From the NCBI RefSeq assembly GCF_030519375.1, contig NZ_JAUMKB010000007.1, forward strand, positions 1-64,000: 64,000 nt of DNA, given 5' to 3'. The notes below the pieces were generated by a model. The model was not told the origin of the DNA. It searched no databases and saw only the letters and a list, made by a program, of their open reading frames with translations. This DNA comes from Mucilaginibacter tolerans (lineage in GTDB: Bacteria > Bacteroidota > Bacteroidia > Sphingobacteriales > Sphingobacteriaceae). Position numbers and translations under genes: made by a program. Shown one piece after another: positions 42,246-50,423 of this stretch (position 1 is the stretch's first letter; each line of letters begins with the position of its first letter).

Positions 42246-43418
42246 ATGAAAAGTTTTAGAGCCGATTACGTTTTCCCAGTTCATGCCGATCCGATTAAAA
42301 ATGGAGTTGTCACTTTAGATGACCACGGCCGGATCATTTCAGTATCCGACATACCCCCGCCAAATCTAAAACTCAGCGAGATTGAGCATCTGAAAGGGGT
42401 TCTGTGTCCGGGTTTCATCAACACGCACTGTCACCTCGAGCTATCTCATCTTAAGGACAAATTATCGCCAGGCAAAGGGCTCATTAATTTCATTAAAGAA
42501 ATACAATCTGTACGGCAAGCAGACACCGCTACTGTATTAAAAGCTGCTGAAAAGGCAGATAAGGAAATGTATGAAAACGGGATTGTGGCCGTGGGTGATA
42601 TTTCAAACAGTAATATCAGCGTTGCAATAAAGGCAAAGAGTGACATATACTACCATACTTTTGTTGAGGCTTTTAGTTTTATGCCTGATAAAGCCCAGGA
42701 AACCTTTGATAAGGCTATTTCTCTTTTGGGGGAATTCAAAAATCAGTCATGCTCTATTACCCCGCATGCACCTTATTCGGTGTCAAAAGAATTATTCAGG
42801 CTGATAAAAAAATACAGTGATACCCATACGAATCTGATCAGCGTACATAACCAGGAAACAGAGGAAGAAAATAAATTTTACCGCTATCGTTTAGGCGGCT
42901 TTCTGGATTTGTATGATTACTTCGGTATGGATATCAGCTATTTTAAGTCGCAGGCACGTAACTCACTGCAGTCGATCCTGCCGCTGCTGACTAACAAACA
43001 GGATATTTTATTTGTGCATAATACCTACACGAACTTAAAAGACATTTACTTCATAAAACGTTTCGACCGCAAAGTGCATTTCTGTTTTTGTCCGGGTGCC
43101 AACCTGTATATCGAAAGCAGATTGCCAAAAATCGACCTTTTTGTCGATCAGGGATTCAACCTCACTTTAGGTACCGATAGCCTGGCCTCAAACAATAAAC
43201 TTTGTATCCTGAACGAAATGCGCCTGATTCAGGAAAAATTTCCGGCTATAAATTTAGCAAAGCTCATTCAATGGGGTACTTTAAACGGAGCCCGTTATTT
43301 AGGTATTGAGGATGACAAAGGTACACTGGAAATAGGTAAGACCCCTGGTTTAAACCTCATCACAGGCTTGGATGGGCTTAAAATCACTGCCGAAAGTAAA
43401 GTGCAGAGATTGGTTTAA
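42246..43418 (+). CDS. Amidohydrolase family deaminase/hydrolase
   Basis: 390 residues, TIM-barrel amidohydrolase. Metal and substrate residues are visible: GFINTHCHLELSHL (HxH), TPHAPYSVSKELF, SVHNQETEEEN, LFVHNTYT and GTDSLASNN with the catalytic Asp. The flanking small beta domain (DYVFPVHADPIKNGVVTLDD and the C-terminal KGTLEIGKTPGLNLI) is typical of the Atz/SsnA/MtaD-type group, which deaminates or hydrolyses N-heterocyclic substrates. Resemblance to aminodeoxyfutalosine deaminase (menaquinone synthesis) is possible, but no futalosine gene is nearby. Substrate unknown. The acylphosphatase gene follows after a 99-base repeat region. Confidence 0.8.
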   Translation: MKSFRADYVFPVHADPIKNGVVTLDDHGRIISVSDIPPPNLKLSEIEHLKGVLCPGFINTHCHLELSHLKDKLSPGKGLINFIKEIQSVRQADTATVLKAAEKADKEMYENGIVAVGDISNSNISVAIKAKSDIYYHTFVEAFSFMPDKAQETFDKAISLLGEFKNQSCSITPHAPYSVSKELFRLIKKYSDTHTNLISVHNQETEEENKFYRYRLGGFLDLYDYFGMDISYFKSQARNSLQSILPLLTNKQDILFVHNTYTNLKDIYFIKRFDRKVHFCFCPGANLYIESRLPKIDLFVDQGFNLTLGTDSLASNNKLCILNEMRLIQEKFPAINLAKLIQWGTLNGARYLGIEDDKGTLEIGKTPGLNLITGLDGLKITAESKVQRLV

Positions 43419-43420
43419 TG

Positions 43421-43516
43421 GTTGATTTAGTTGAATGGTTAATTAGGTTAAATTGTTTATATTTTTGCAGCATAACTTAATTAACTCAGTTGAACTTAAT
43501 CTAACTCAATCAACTC
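43421..43516. repeat. Imperfect inverted repeat bracketing the acylphosphatase promoter
   Basis: The left arm (about 43421-43450) has GTTGATTTAGTT and GGTTAATTAGGTTA. The right arm (about 43473-43516) has TAACTTAATTAACTC and AACTCAATCAAC, which pair with them (11 of 12 for the outer word). An exact -7 box (43460-43467) lies in the short spacer. The right arm would be the 5' leader of the mRNA. Confidence 0.7.
43460..43467 (+). promoter_or_regulatory. -7 box for the acylphosphatase gene
   Basis: TATTTTTG, an exact TAnnTTTG, followed by CAGC, in the spacer of the inverted repeat and 50 bases before the ATG. Confidence 0.55.
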
Positions 43517-43517
43517 A

Positions 43518-43799
43518 ATGATCCATTTCGATATAATAGTAAAGGGCAAAGTGCAGGGTGTATTCTACAGGGCATCCACAAAGGCGGTGGCCGACCAGCT
43601 GGGTATAAAAGGGTATATAAAAAATGAGGAGAATGGGGATGTTGCAATAGCTGCCGAAGGGGATAAAATGAGCATGGATATGTTTTTGGATTGGTGCAAG
43701 GAGGGCCCGGAAGATGCGATAGTAACTTCGGTGGAGAGCCATGAAGGGGAATTGAAAAACTATCGTAATTTTGAAGTTGTAAAAAAGAAGCTACTTTAA
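43518..43799 (+). CDS. Acylphosphatase
   Basis: 93 residues, the usual size. Acylphosphatase hydrolyses acyl phosphates such as 1,3-bisphosphoglycerate. The P-loop-like signature GKVQGVFYRAS places the catalytic Arg at residue 18, and IKNEENGDVAI places Asn36. The last strand is GELKNYRNFEVVKK. The physiological substrate is generally unknown. A promoter box and inverted repeat lie upstream; the flippase gene follows after 19 bases. Confidence 0.94.
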   Translation: MIHFDIIVKGKVQGVFYRASTKAVADQLGIKGYIKNEENGDVAIAAEGDKMSMDMFLDWCKEGPEDAIVTSVESHEGELKNYRNFEVVKKKLL

Positions 43800-43818
43800 G
43801 CCTTGTAAAAAATTATCA

Positions 43819-45342
43819 TTGTCAACAGCTAAAAAGTTTGCCGGGCAAACTGCTATATATGGTCTGAGTACCATTATTTCCCGGATGATATATTTTATTC
43901 TTACGCCAATTTATACACGAACGCTTCCCGTTGGCGGCAATGGTATATTCACGACTATGTACGGTAATGCTTCTATTGTAAATGCGATACTTGCATTTGG
44001 CATGGAGACTACCTATTTCAGATATCTGCAAAAGCGTGAGGAAAACAAGCAGCAGGTTTACAACAATGCGTTTGCTGCAGTAGTGGCAGTCTCTGTAGTG
44101 TTCCTCGTATTCTGTTTGCTTTTTTTAAATCAGATTATTAATTACATGCAGGCAGGTGTGGCAAGAGATCATGCTGACTATGCGTTTTATGTAAAAAGTT
44201 TTCTAGTCATTCTGGTAGTTGATGCTTTTTGCGTAATACCCTTTGCCAAGATACGCGCTGATGGTCGTCCAGTCAGGTATGCAGTAATAAAATGCACTAA
44301 TATATTCTTTGTAATGGCATTTAACTTGTTTTTCCTCTTCGGCGTTCCTTATATGATTAAACATCATTTAATGGGGGCAGAATGGATGCTTAGTTGGTAT
44401 CGACCACATTGGGTAGGGTACGTGTTTCTAGCTAACGCCACGGCCAGTATATTAACGGTCGTTTTATTATTGCCTGAAATATTAAAGCTGAAACTAAAAT
44501 TTGATGGCTCTATGTTCAGGGAAATGTTTGCATATAGTTGGCCTGTACTTATCGCAAATATCTCATTCATTATTAATGAGTCATTAGATAAGGTGATGCT
44601 AAAACATATGCTGCCACAAACAATCAGTGATCAGCAGGTAGGCATTTATGGCACCTGTGCTAAAATAGCCATTTTTTTGAGCGTTTTTGTACAAGCTTTC
44701 CGTCTCGGAGCTGAGCCTTTCTTTTTTAGCCATGCGAAAAATAAAAATTCAGGAGATACCTATGCCCGTATTATGAATTATTTTGTGATCACGGTTGCGA
44801 TAATATGTGTTGCCGTGATAGCTAATGTAAATATTGTGGCATTAATCATAGTGGGAAAACAAAGTTATAATGTCCATGGTCACATGGTTGATAATGTATA
44901 TTGGTCTGGCCTGAGTGTAGTCCCTCCGTTATTATTTGGCTATTTAAGCTTGGGTATTTATATGAATCTTTCTGTTTGGTACAAACTCTCAGATCAAACT
45001 AAATATGGACTATATATTTCTGGAATTGGCGCTGTTTTGACAATAATTTTAAACTGGGTCTTCATTCCCAAATTCAGTTATATGGCATCAGCATGGATAT
45101 CATTAATTGCCTACGCCACCATGATGATATTATCCTATATATGGGGGCAAAAAAATTATAATATCCCATATAATTTGAAAAAGAATCTGGCTTATATAAT
45201 TATTTCGGTAATACTCGTTTATTTATCATTCCATGTATTTAAACGTAATATATTTGCAGGTAACGCACTACTTATTTTATTCGTTACAGGCACATACTTT
45301 GTGGAAAGGAAGGAACTAAAAGCCATATTTACCAAGCAATGA
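43819..45342 (+). CDS. Oligosaccharide flippase family protein (MOP superfamily)
   Basis: 507 residues, polytopic (about 12-14 helices). [35 protein letters not shown] is the family's typical start, with [13 protein letters not shown] and the TPIYTR motif. The central [27 protein letters not shown] carries charged residues expected in the translocation cavity. The start is a TTG at 43819; there is no ATG before the first helix. Its ATGA overlaps dut by four bases, so it is translationally coupled to dut. The lipid-linked glycan it moves is unknown. Confidence 0.85.
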   Translation: MSTAKKFAGQTAIYGLSTIISRMIYFILTPIYTRTLPVGGNGIFTTMYGNASIVNAILAFGMETTYFRYLQKREENKQQVYNNAFAAVVAVSVVFLVFCLLFLNQIINYMQAGVARDHADYAFYVKSFLVILVVDAFCVIPFAKIRADGRPVRYAVIKCTNIFFVMAFNLFFLFGVPYMIKHHLMGAEWMLSWYRPHWVGYVFLANATASILTVVLLLPEILKLKLKFDGSMFREMFAYSWPVLIANISFIINESLDKVMLKHMLPQTISDQQVGIYGTCAKIAIFLSVFVQAFRLGAEPFFFSHAKNKNSGDTYARIMNYFVITVAIICVAVIANVNIVALIIVGKQSYNVHGHMVDNVYWSGLSVVPPLLFGYLSLGIYMNLSVWYKLSDQTKYGLYISGIGAVLTIILNWVFIPKFSYMASAWISLIAYATMMILSYIWGQKNYNIPYNLKKNLAYIIISVILVYLSFHVFKRNIFAGNALLILFVTGTYFVERKELKAIFTKQ

Positions 45343-45773
45343 ACATCAGGATAATCAACAGGTCGAAAAATACTTTACCTGCTTATGAAACTATACACTC
45401 AGCAGGCATGGACCTGCGTGCCGATCTTGAAAGCCCGGTATTGCTTAATCCAATGGAGCGCAAACTGATCCCAACGGGGCTATATATTGAATTGCCTGAA
45501 GGGTACGAGGCACAGATAAGGCCCCGAAGCGGTTTGGCTTATAAACATGGCATCAGTATTGTTAATTCTCCGGGAACCATTGATGCTGATTATCGTGGTG
45601 AAATAAAGGTATTGCTGATCAATCTGTCAAACGAACCCTTTGAAATAAATTCGAGCGACCGGATAGCGCAAATGATTGTATCAAAGCACGAAAAAGTTGA
45701 ATGGCAGCAAGTAGAAATATTAAATGAAACAACACGCGGTGCCGGCGGTTACGGACATACGGGAGTAGGATAA
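45339..45773 (+). CDS. dut: dUTP diphosphatase
   Basis: 144 residues. Trimeric dUTPase converts dUTP to dUMP, keeping uracil out of DNA. The five motifs are present: [45 protein letters not shown] and the C-terminal [10 protein letters not shown]. The last usually reads RGxGGFGSTG and closes over the nucleotide. The ATG overlaps the flippase stop (ATGA). The next gene begins one base after the TAA, making a tight operon with the TPR, DUF4292 and EnvC-like genes. Confidence 0.95.
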   Translation: MNIRIINRSKNTLPAYETIHSAGMDLRADLESPVLLNPMERKLIPTGLYIELPEGYEAQIRPRSGLAYKHGISIVNSPGTIDADYRGEIKVLLINLSNEPFEINSSDRIAQMIVSKHEKVEWQQVEILNETTRGAGGYGHTGVG

Positions 45774-45774
45774 G

Positions 45775-47520
45775 ATGAGATACGGGCTGGGCATAGTTTT
45801 AGGTTTGATGGTGTTGCCGGGATTGGTCTTTGCACAAAAGAACAAACCGGCTAATGGGAATCGTGTGGTAATGGTTGTGGGCAGACCGATGACAGCCGAT
45901 GACAGCCTGATGGTGCGCCAACTTTTCTTTTCAGCGCTGCGCGAAAAAACAGTTGAGAATTTTACACTTGCGACCGAAGAGTTTAACCAGATACTCTCGA
46001 TGGATCCACAGAATGATGCTACTTTGTTTGAGTTGGCTAATCTGGCTAAATTAAAAAATAACTATTCCGACGCCCGCGATTTTCTGGAAAAGGCAGTAAC
46101 TGTAAAACCCGATAACCAATGGTATTGGGTTGCGCTGGCTGATTGCTACGAAAAAAACAACGAGATAGATAAGCTGGAAAATGTTTTCAATGAACTGATC
46201 AGGATCGATCCAGATAAAGTAGATTATTACTATGACAAGGCCAACGTTTACTTTTTGCAAAAAAGATATGATGATGCCCTGGGAGTATATAAGCAGATCG
46301 AAGAAATATCCGGAATCACAGATGACCTTGTTGCTAAGCGTCAGGCTATTTATCTGAAACAAGGAAGGGTAGATCAGGCCGCTGCCGATATGGAAGCTAT
46401 GATTGCTGCTAATCCTACCCAGGTAAGATACTATCTGTTTCTCGCTGAAGTTTACAATTCAAACGGTTTACAGGATAAAGCGCTAGCAACATTACAGTCG
46501 GCTGAAAAGATCGACCCCAATAATGGGCAGGTGCATCTGGCTCTCGCAGATATTTATCGCGATAAAAAAGATAATGAACATAGCTATAACGAACTTACTG
46601 CAGCTTTTACTGTTTCTGACCTGGATATCGATCAGAAATTGAAGATCGTATTAAACTATGTTCCGAAATTCCCAGATGCGAACGCTAAAGCCAGTGCGTT
46701 GGAGCTAAGCCGGTTGCTGACCGTCGCCCATCCGGATGATTCGAGGGCCTTTGCTTTGTACGCCGATATGCTTTTGCAAAACGGTAAGTATAAGGAAGCA
46801 AAAGAGAATTATAAAAAGTCGGTTCAGATGAATGGACAGGTATACGAGGTGCGCGAACAATTGATCAGACTGGAATTAGGCGATAATGATATCGATGGCG
46901 CCTTAAAAGATGGCCAGGATGCCCTATCGCTTTTCCCCAACCAGGCGTGGCTTAATTACTTAGTGGGAGTAGCCTATCAGCAGAAAAAAGATTTTAAAAA
47001 GGCTGTTGAATATGTGAAAAACGCGTCCGAACTGGAGACCCAGGATAAAGAGCTTTTATCGCAGGCATATTCGTCCCTCGGGGATTGCTACCATTCATTA
47101 AATGATCTTACTAAATCAGATCAGTCTTATGAGAAGGCATTAACCTATAATCCGGATAATTCCTACACCCTAAATAATTATGCGTATTACTTATCGATAC
47201 GTGGTATTCAGCTAGATAAGGCGGCCGAAATGTCAAAGCATTCAAATGAGCTTCAGCCCGGTACCGCATCTTTTGAAGATACCTATGCCTGGATATTATT
47301 TAAGCAGAAAAAATACGCCGAAGCAAAAACCTGGATGGAAAAGGCCTTGGTACATAATAATAAAGATAACAGCCCGGTACAATATGAGCACTATGGCGAT
47401 ATCATGTTTCAATTAGGTGATATAAATACAGCCCTGCAAAACTGGAAAAAAGCAAAAGATAACGGCGGCGGTTCCCCCATTTTAGAGAGAAAAATAAATG
47501 AGAAGAAATACGTTGAATAA
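45775..47520 (+). CDS. Periplasmic tetratricopeptide-repeat protein
   Basis: 581 residues with signal peptide MRYGLGIVLGLMVLPGLVFAQ. From residue 65 on there are at least ten TPR-like units (ATEEFNQILSMDPQNDATLF, DARDFLEKAVTVKPDNQWYW, ALATLQSAEKIDPNNGQVHL, KSDQSYEKALTYNPDNSYTL and more). TPR solenoids bind partner proteins; the partner here is unknown. It belongs to a dut, TPR, DUF4292, EnvC order, which I recall as common in Bacteroidota and which suggests a shared envelope task. Its 3' end overlaps the DUF4292 gene by 23 bases. Confidence 0.85.
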   Translation: MRYGLGIVLGLMVLPGLVFAQKNKPANGNRVVMVVGRPMTADDSLMVRQLFFSALREKTVENFTLATEEFNQILSMDPQNDATLFELANLAKLKNNYSDARDFLEKAVTVKPDNQWYWVALADCYEKNNEIDKLENVFNELIRIDPDKVDYYYDKANVYFLQKRYDDALGVYKQIEEISGITDDLVAKRQAIYLKQGRVDQAAADMEAMIAANPTQVRYYLFLAEVYNSNGLQDKALATLQSAEKIDPNNGQVHLALADIYRDKKDNEHSYNELTAAFTVSDLDIDQKLKIVLNYVPKFPDANAKASALELSRLLTVAHPDDSRAFALYADMLLQNGKYKEAKENYKKSVQMNGQVYEVREQLIRLELGDNDIDGALKDGQDALSLFPNQAWLNYLVGVAYQQKKDFKKAVEYVKNASELETQDKELLSQAYSSLGDCYHSLNDLTKSDQSYEKALTYNPDNSYTLNNYAYYLSIRGIQLDKAAEMSKHSNELQPGTASFEDTYAWILFKQKKYAEAKTWMEKALVHNNKDNSPVQYEHYGDIMFQLGDINTALQNWKKAKDNGGGSPILERKINEKKYVE

Positions 47521-48286
47521 GCTGCTTATTGTTTGTATGTGTAGTTTGCTTGCAGTGTTTGGCTGCAAGCCGAAAAAACAAACAATAGCGGCCCCTAAAC
47601 CTGTAGCAACTGTACCTGATAAGTCGCTGAGCAAACTGGACGCTATCCGGGCAAGTCAGTTGAGTTATAATACGTTCTCGGGTAAGGCAAAAACCAGGCT
47701 CGATATTAATGGCAGCAGTAATGATGTGACGCTGAACATCCGTATACAAAAAGGCAAAAAAATATGGGTTTCGGTTACCGCTATAGCAGGCATTGAAGTT
47801 GCCAGGGCATTGATTACCCCCGATAGCTTATGGGTGATTAATAAATTACAGGGCCTGTATCTGCAAAGGCCTTTCGCATACATCTATTCCTATACAAGTC
47901 GCCAGATAAATTTTGATTCTTTAGAGGCGCTTTTGGTTGGTAATGCCATTCCACAATTAATAAATGAGGACGCTAAACTGCAGGCAGATAGTGGTCGTAC
48001 CGTAATGTTGGGTAATCTGCAGGAGTTAACCTACAAGCTGGTTTTGGGTATTGATCTGAAGTCTAATCATACTGAACTCATCGACCAGGATGCAGGTCAG
48101 TCGTTAACAATAGATAACAGTGCGTTTATAGCGGCGACGAATAGGGTGCTGCCTTCCCAGATCGATATGTCATCGGTGATGCCCAAGAAGAAGGTTAAAA
48201 TGAATTTGCATTACATCAAAGCTGATTTTGATCAGCCGCTCGAATATCCTTTTAGTATTCCGTCGGGGTATTCTCCGGCTAAGTAA
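47498..48286 (+). CDS. DUF4292 lipoprotein, possibly LolB-like
   Basis: 262 residues. Signal MRRNTLNKLLIVCMCSLLAV ends in lipobox VFGC. The mature part has LSYNTFSGKAKTRLDINGSS, LNIRIQKGKKIWVSVTAIAG and IEVARALITPDSLWVINKL. This beta-sandwich pattern recalls the LolA/LolB fold that carries lipoproteins to the outer membrane. The similarity is an inference from the pattern FSGKAK...IRIQKGKKIWVS..IAGIEVARALITPDSL. It overlaps the TPR gene by 23 bases, implying coupled translation. The EnvC-like gene follows after 19 bases from its own -7 box. Confidence 0.82.
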   Translation: MRRNTLNKLLIVCMCSLLAVFGCKPKKQTIAAPKPVATVPDKSLSKLDAIRASQLSYNTFSGKAKTRLDINGSSNDVTLNIRIQKGKKIWVSVTAIAGIEVARALITPDSLWVINKLQGLYLQRPFAYIYSYTSRQINFDSLEALLVGNAIPQLINEDAKLQADSGRTVMLGNLQELTYKLVLGIDLKSNHTELIDQDAGQSLTIDNSAFIAATNRVLPSQIDMSSVMPKKKVKMNLHYIKADFDQPLEYPFSIPSGYSPAK

Positions 48287-48292
48287 ATTTTA

Positions 48293-48300
48293 TATTTTTG
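48293..48300 (+). promoter_or_regulatory. -7 box 5 nt before the EnvC-like start
   Basis: TATTTTTG, an exact TAnnTTTG, then AGTTA and the ATG at 48306. It predicts a nearly leaderless mRNA even though the gene sits inside an apparent operon. Confidence 0.5.
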
Positions 48301-48305
48301 AGTTA

Positions 48306-49598
48306 ATGAAATTTTTAAAAATAGTACTCTTTCTGATCGGTGTATTTATTGCAGTTGGCGTGCATGCCCAAAGCAGTGATGAATTAAAAAGACGCCGTGA
48401 TAAATATAACGAGGAGCTGGAAAAGCTTAACCACGAATATGAACAGACGGTGAACGATAAGCGGAGCACTTTAAAGCAGCTCAGCTTGTTAAAGGCGCAG
48501 ATCAATCTTCGCGAGCAAAAGATCAGCAATATCAACTCGCAGGTAAGATTGCTGGATAATCAGATATCTGAGAGTACAAATACAGTGCATAGTTTGCAAA
48601 GTCAATTGGACCAGTTGCGGAAACAATATGCAGCGATGATCCTGTTTGCTTACCGGAATAAGAGTTCGTACAATAAGCTGATGTTTATTTTTGCATCTAA
48701 AGATTTCAATCAGTCCTATAAACGTCTAAAATACTTGCAGCAATTTGCATCGTATCGTGAGCGGCAAGCGAATTATATTATGGGGACGGAAAAAGACCTC
48801 CATATAAAAATAAACGAACTGGATAATACCAAAAAAGAAAAGAATACGCTGCTAAACGACCAGGTTAAAGAAAAGGAAACACTGGGCAAACAACGCAAAG
48901 ACCAGACGCAGGTAGTGGTTGAACTTTCGCGCCAGCAGGGGCAGCTAAAGGATCAGCAGAGAGATCTGCAGCGTAAGATCGCGAAGACCAACCAGGAAAT
49001 CAATGCAGCCATCAGACGAGAGATTGAGGAGCAACGCAGAAAAGCTGAAGCTGCTGCAAAAGCTGCCGCCGCTGCCGCTGCTGCTGCAGGGGTAAGTCCT
49101 ACTAACAAAAATGTTACAAATGCGCCAAAAACGATTACATCAAAGTCGACCACCAGTGAGGTATTGAATGCTACGCCAGAAGCAGCCCGTTTATCAAATG
49201 ACTTTTTGGGTAACAGAGGTAGCCTTCCATGGCCAGTAACCAATGGCGTTGTTGTGCAGGGATTCGGTAAATATATGAGCGAGGGCATTACCAGCGAAAG
49301 CAATGGAGTCGACATAAAAACCAACGCGGATGCTTCTGTAAGGGCTGTTTTTCAGGGAGATGTAAGAGCGGTACACAATACCATGGGTACCTATTTCGTT
49401 GTTATACAACACGGGGAATACTTTACCGCTTATTCAAATATGAAAACGGTGAGTGTATCTGTGGGCCAAAAAGTAAGTACTAAACAAAATATCGGGACAG
49501 TAGCACTTGAAAGTGTTACGGGTATTCCTAAGCTGAGTTTCCAGGTATGGAAGGGTGCAACACCGGTTAACCCGTCAGCCTGGTTAACGCCTCAATAA
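48306..49598 (+). CDS. EnvC-like murein hydrolase activator with degenerate M23 domain
   Basis: 430 residues with signal peptide MKFLKIVLFLIGVFIAVGVHAQ. A long coiled coil spans about residues 25-255 (LKRRRDKYNEELEKLNHEYE and onward), with an alanine-rich linker at about 248-265, then a LytM/M23 domain at about 300-430. The usual zinc ligands are replaced: ESNGVDI stands where HxxxD would read, and LSFQVWKG where HFEVR is usual. So the domain is probably not a peptidase but an activator of amidases, as in EnvC. The frame extends to 48228, but the ATG at 48306 gives the signal peptide. Amidases are not in the window. Confidence 0.86.
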   Translation: MKFLKIVLFLIGVFIAVGVHAQSSDELKRRRDKYNEELEKLNHEYEQTVNDKRSTLKQLSLLKAQINLREQKISNINSQVRLLDNQISESTNTVHSLQSQLDQLRKQYAAMILFAYRNKSSYNKLMFIFASKDFNQSYKRLKYLQQFASYRERQANYIMGTEKDLHIKINELDNTKKEKNTLLNDQVKEKETLGKQRKDQTQVVVELSRQQGQLKDQQRDLQRKIAKTNQEINAAIRREIEEQRRKAEAAAKAAAAAAAAAGVSPTNKNVTNAPKTITSKSTTSEVLNATPEAARLSNDFLGNRGSLPWPVTNGVVVQGFGKYMSEGITSESNGVDIKTNADASVRAVFQGDVRAVHNTMGTYFVVIQHGEYFTAYSNMKTVSVSVGQKVSTKQNIGTVALESVTGIPKLSFQVWKGATPVNPSAWLTPQ

Positions 49599-49630
49599 TA
49601 ATTGTTTAAAATTTGTCCCATATTATTCTC

Positions 49631-49638
49631 TATATTTG
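49631..49638 (+). promoter_or_regulatory. -7 box for the first tat gene
   Basis: TATATTTG, an exact TAnnTTTG, 18 bases before the ATG at 49657. Confidence 0.5.
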
Positions 49639-49656
49639 TAAATTAATTTTTGATGT

Positions 49657-50121
49657 ATGTCTAGTTGTGTTTTATTGTTCTTGAATATTGGCGGTCCTGA
49701 AATGATTCTGATCATTTTTGTGGCGTTGTTGCTTTTTGGGGGCGAAAAGCTACCTCAAATTGCACGTGGTTTGGGAAAGGGGATAAGGGATTTCAAGGAC
49801 GCTTCGGAAGGAGTAAAGCGTGAAATAACTAACCAGATCAATAATTACGAAGAGAAAAAACCAGAGCCGCCGGTTGAAGAACCTATGGCAGAATTGCCTG
49901 CAGCGACAACTGAAGAACACCTTGCTGTGACCGAAGCAGAGACTACCAATCACGAAAACGCGACCATCAACCCTACGCCAGAACCGCAGGGTGTACCTAA
50001 TACCATACCATACAATGAGAATTATGGGAAAGTTTCAGAAAATCACGTAACTGAAGTGCATCACACGGAAACGGCGAGTACTGAAACCCATACCGAACCA
50101 ATTAAAACAACACACGAATAA
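49657..50121 (+). CDS. TatA/TatB-type twin-arginine translocase subunit
   Basis: 154 residues. One membrane helix (MILIIFVALLLFGGEKLPQI) is followed by an amphipathic helix ARGLGKGIRDFKDASEGVKRE, the Tat subunit pattern (FGxxKLP). The long C-terminal tail rich in Glu, Pro and Thr (EEPMAELPAATTEEHLAVTE) is longer than in TatA and resembles TatB. Tat systems export folded proteins across the inner membrane. TatC is not in the window. A shorter TatA lies 28 bases downstream and gatA follows. The start is the ATG at 49657; an ATG 4 bases upstream leads to an early stop. Confidence 0.88.
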   Translation: MSSCVLLFLNIGGPEMILIIFVALLLFGGEKLPQIARGLGKGIRDFKDASEGVKREITNQINNYEEKKPEPPVEEPMAELPAATTEEHLAVTEAETTNHENATINPTPEPQGVPNTIPYNENYGKVSENHVTEVHHTETASTETHTEPIKTTHE

Positions 50122-50149
50122 ATAAAACAATAACATAAAAATTAAAAAC

Positions 50150-50332
50150 ATGGGCTCATTAGGCGCACCAGAAATCATTCTGATCATCATTGCAATATTG
50201 ATACTGTTTGGAGGTAAAAAAATTCCTGAACTAATGAAAGGTTTAGGAAAGGGTATGAAGGAATTCAAAGACGCTCAGAACGGCGAAAGCAGCAACCCAA
50301 CTAATACCACAACAGAAGAAAAAAAGAGCTAA
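50150..50332 (+). CDS. tatA: TatA-type twin-arginine translocase subunit
   Basis: 60 residues. [20 protein letters not shown] is the membrane helix, followed by [21 protein letters not shown], the TatA hinge and amphipathic helix, and a short polar tail. It is a paralogue of the 154-residue protein upstream, so the two may form a TatA/TatB-like pair, although in many Bacteroidota the split is not strict. A strong terminator lies 37 bases downstream. Confidence 0.93.
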   Translation: MGSLGAPEIILIIIAILILFGGKKIPELMKGLGKGMKEFKDAQNGESSNPTNTTTEEKKS

Positions 50333-50369
50333 TCTTTCGGGGTTAATTCTATATAATAATTGCTGATAC

Positions 50370-50412
50370 AAACTTATCTGCTGAAATTTCCATTTCAACG
50401 GATAAGTTTTTT
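50370..50412 (+). terminator. Rho-independent terminator after the tat genes
   Basis: 18-bp arms (50370-50387 with 50392-50409, two G-T pairs, 4-base loop) and a T run. It lies immediately before the gatA start at 50424. Confidence 0.86.
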
Positions 50413-50423
50413 ATTTTAGGCCC

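Noticed and set aside
49050..49100. Alanine codon run resembling a triplet repeat.
   Set aside because: It is a coding linker in the EnvC-like protein with mixed Ala codons; nothing indicates phase variation.
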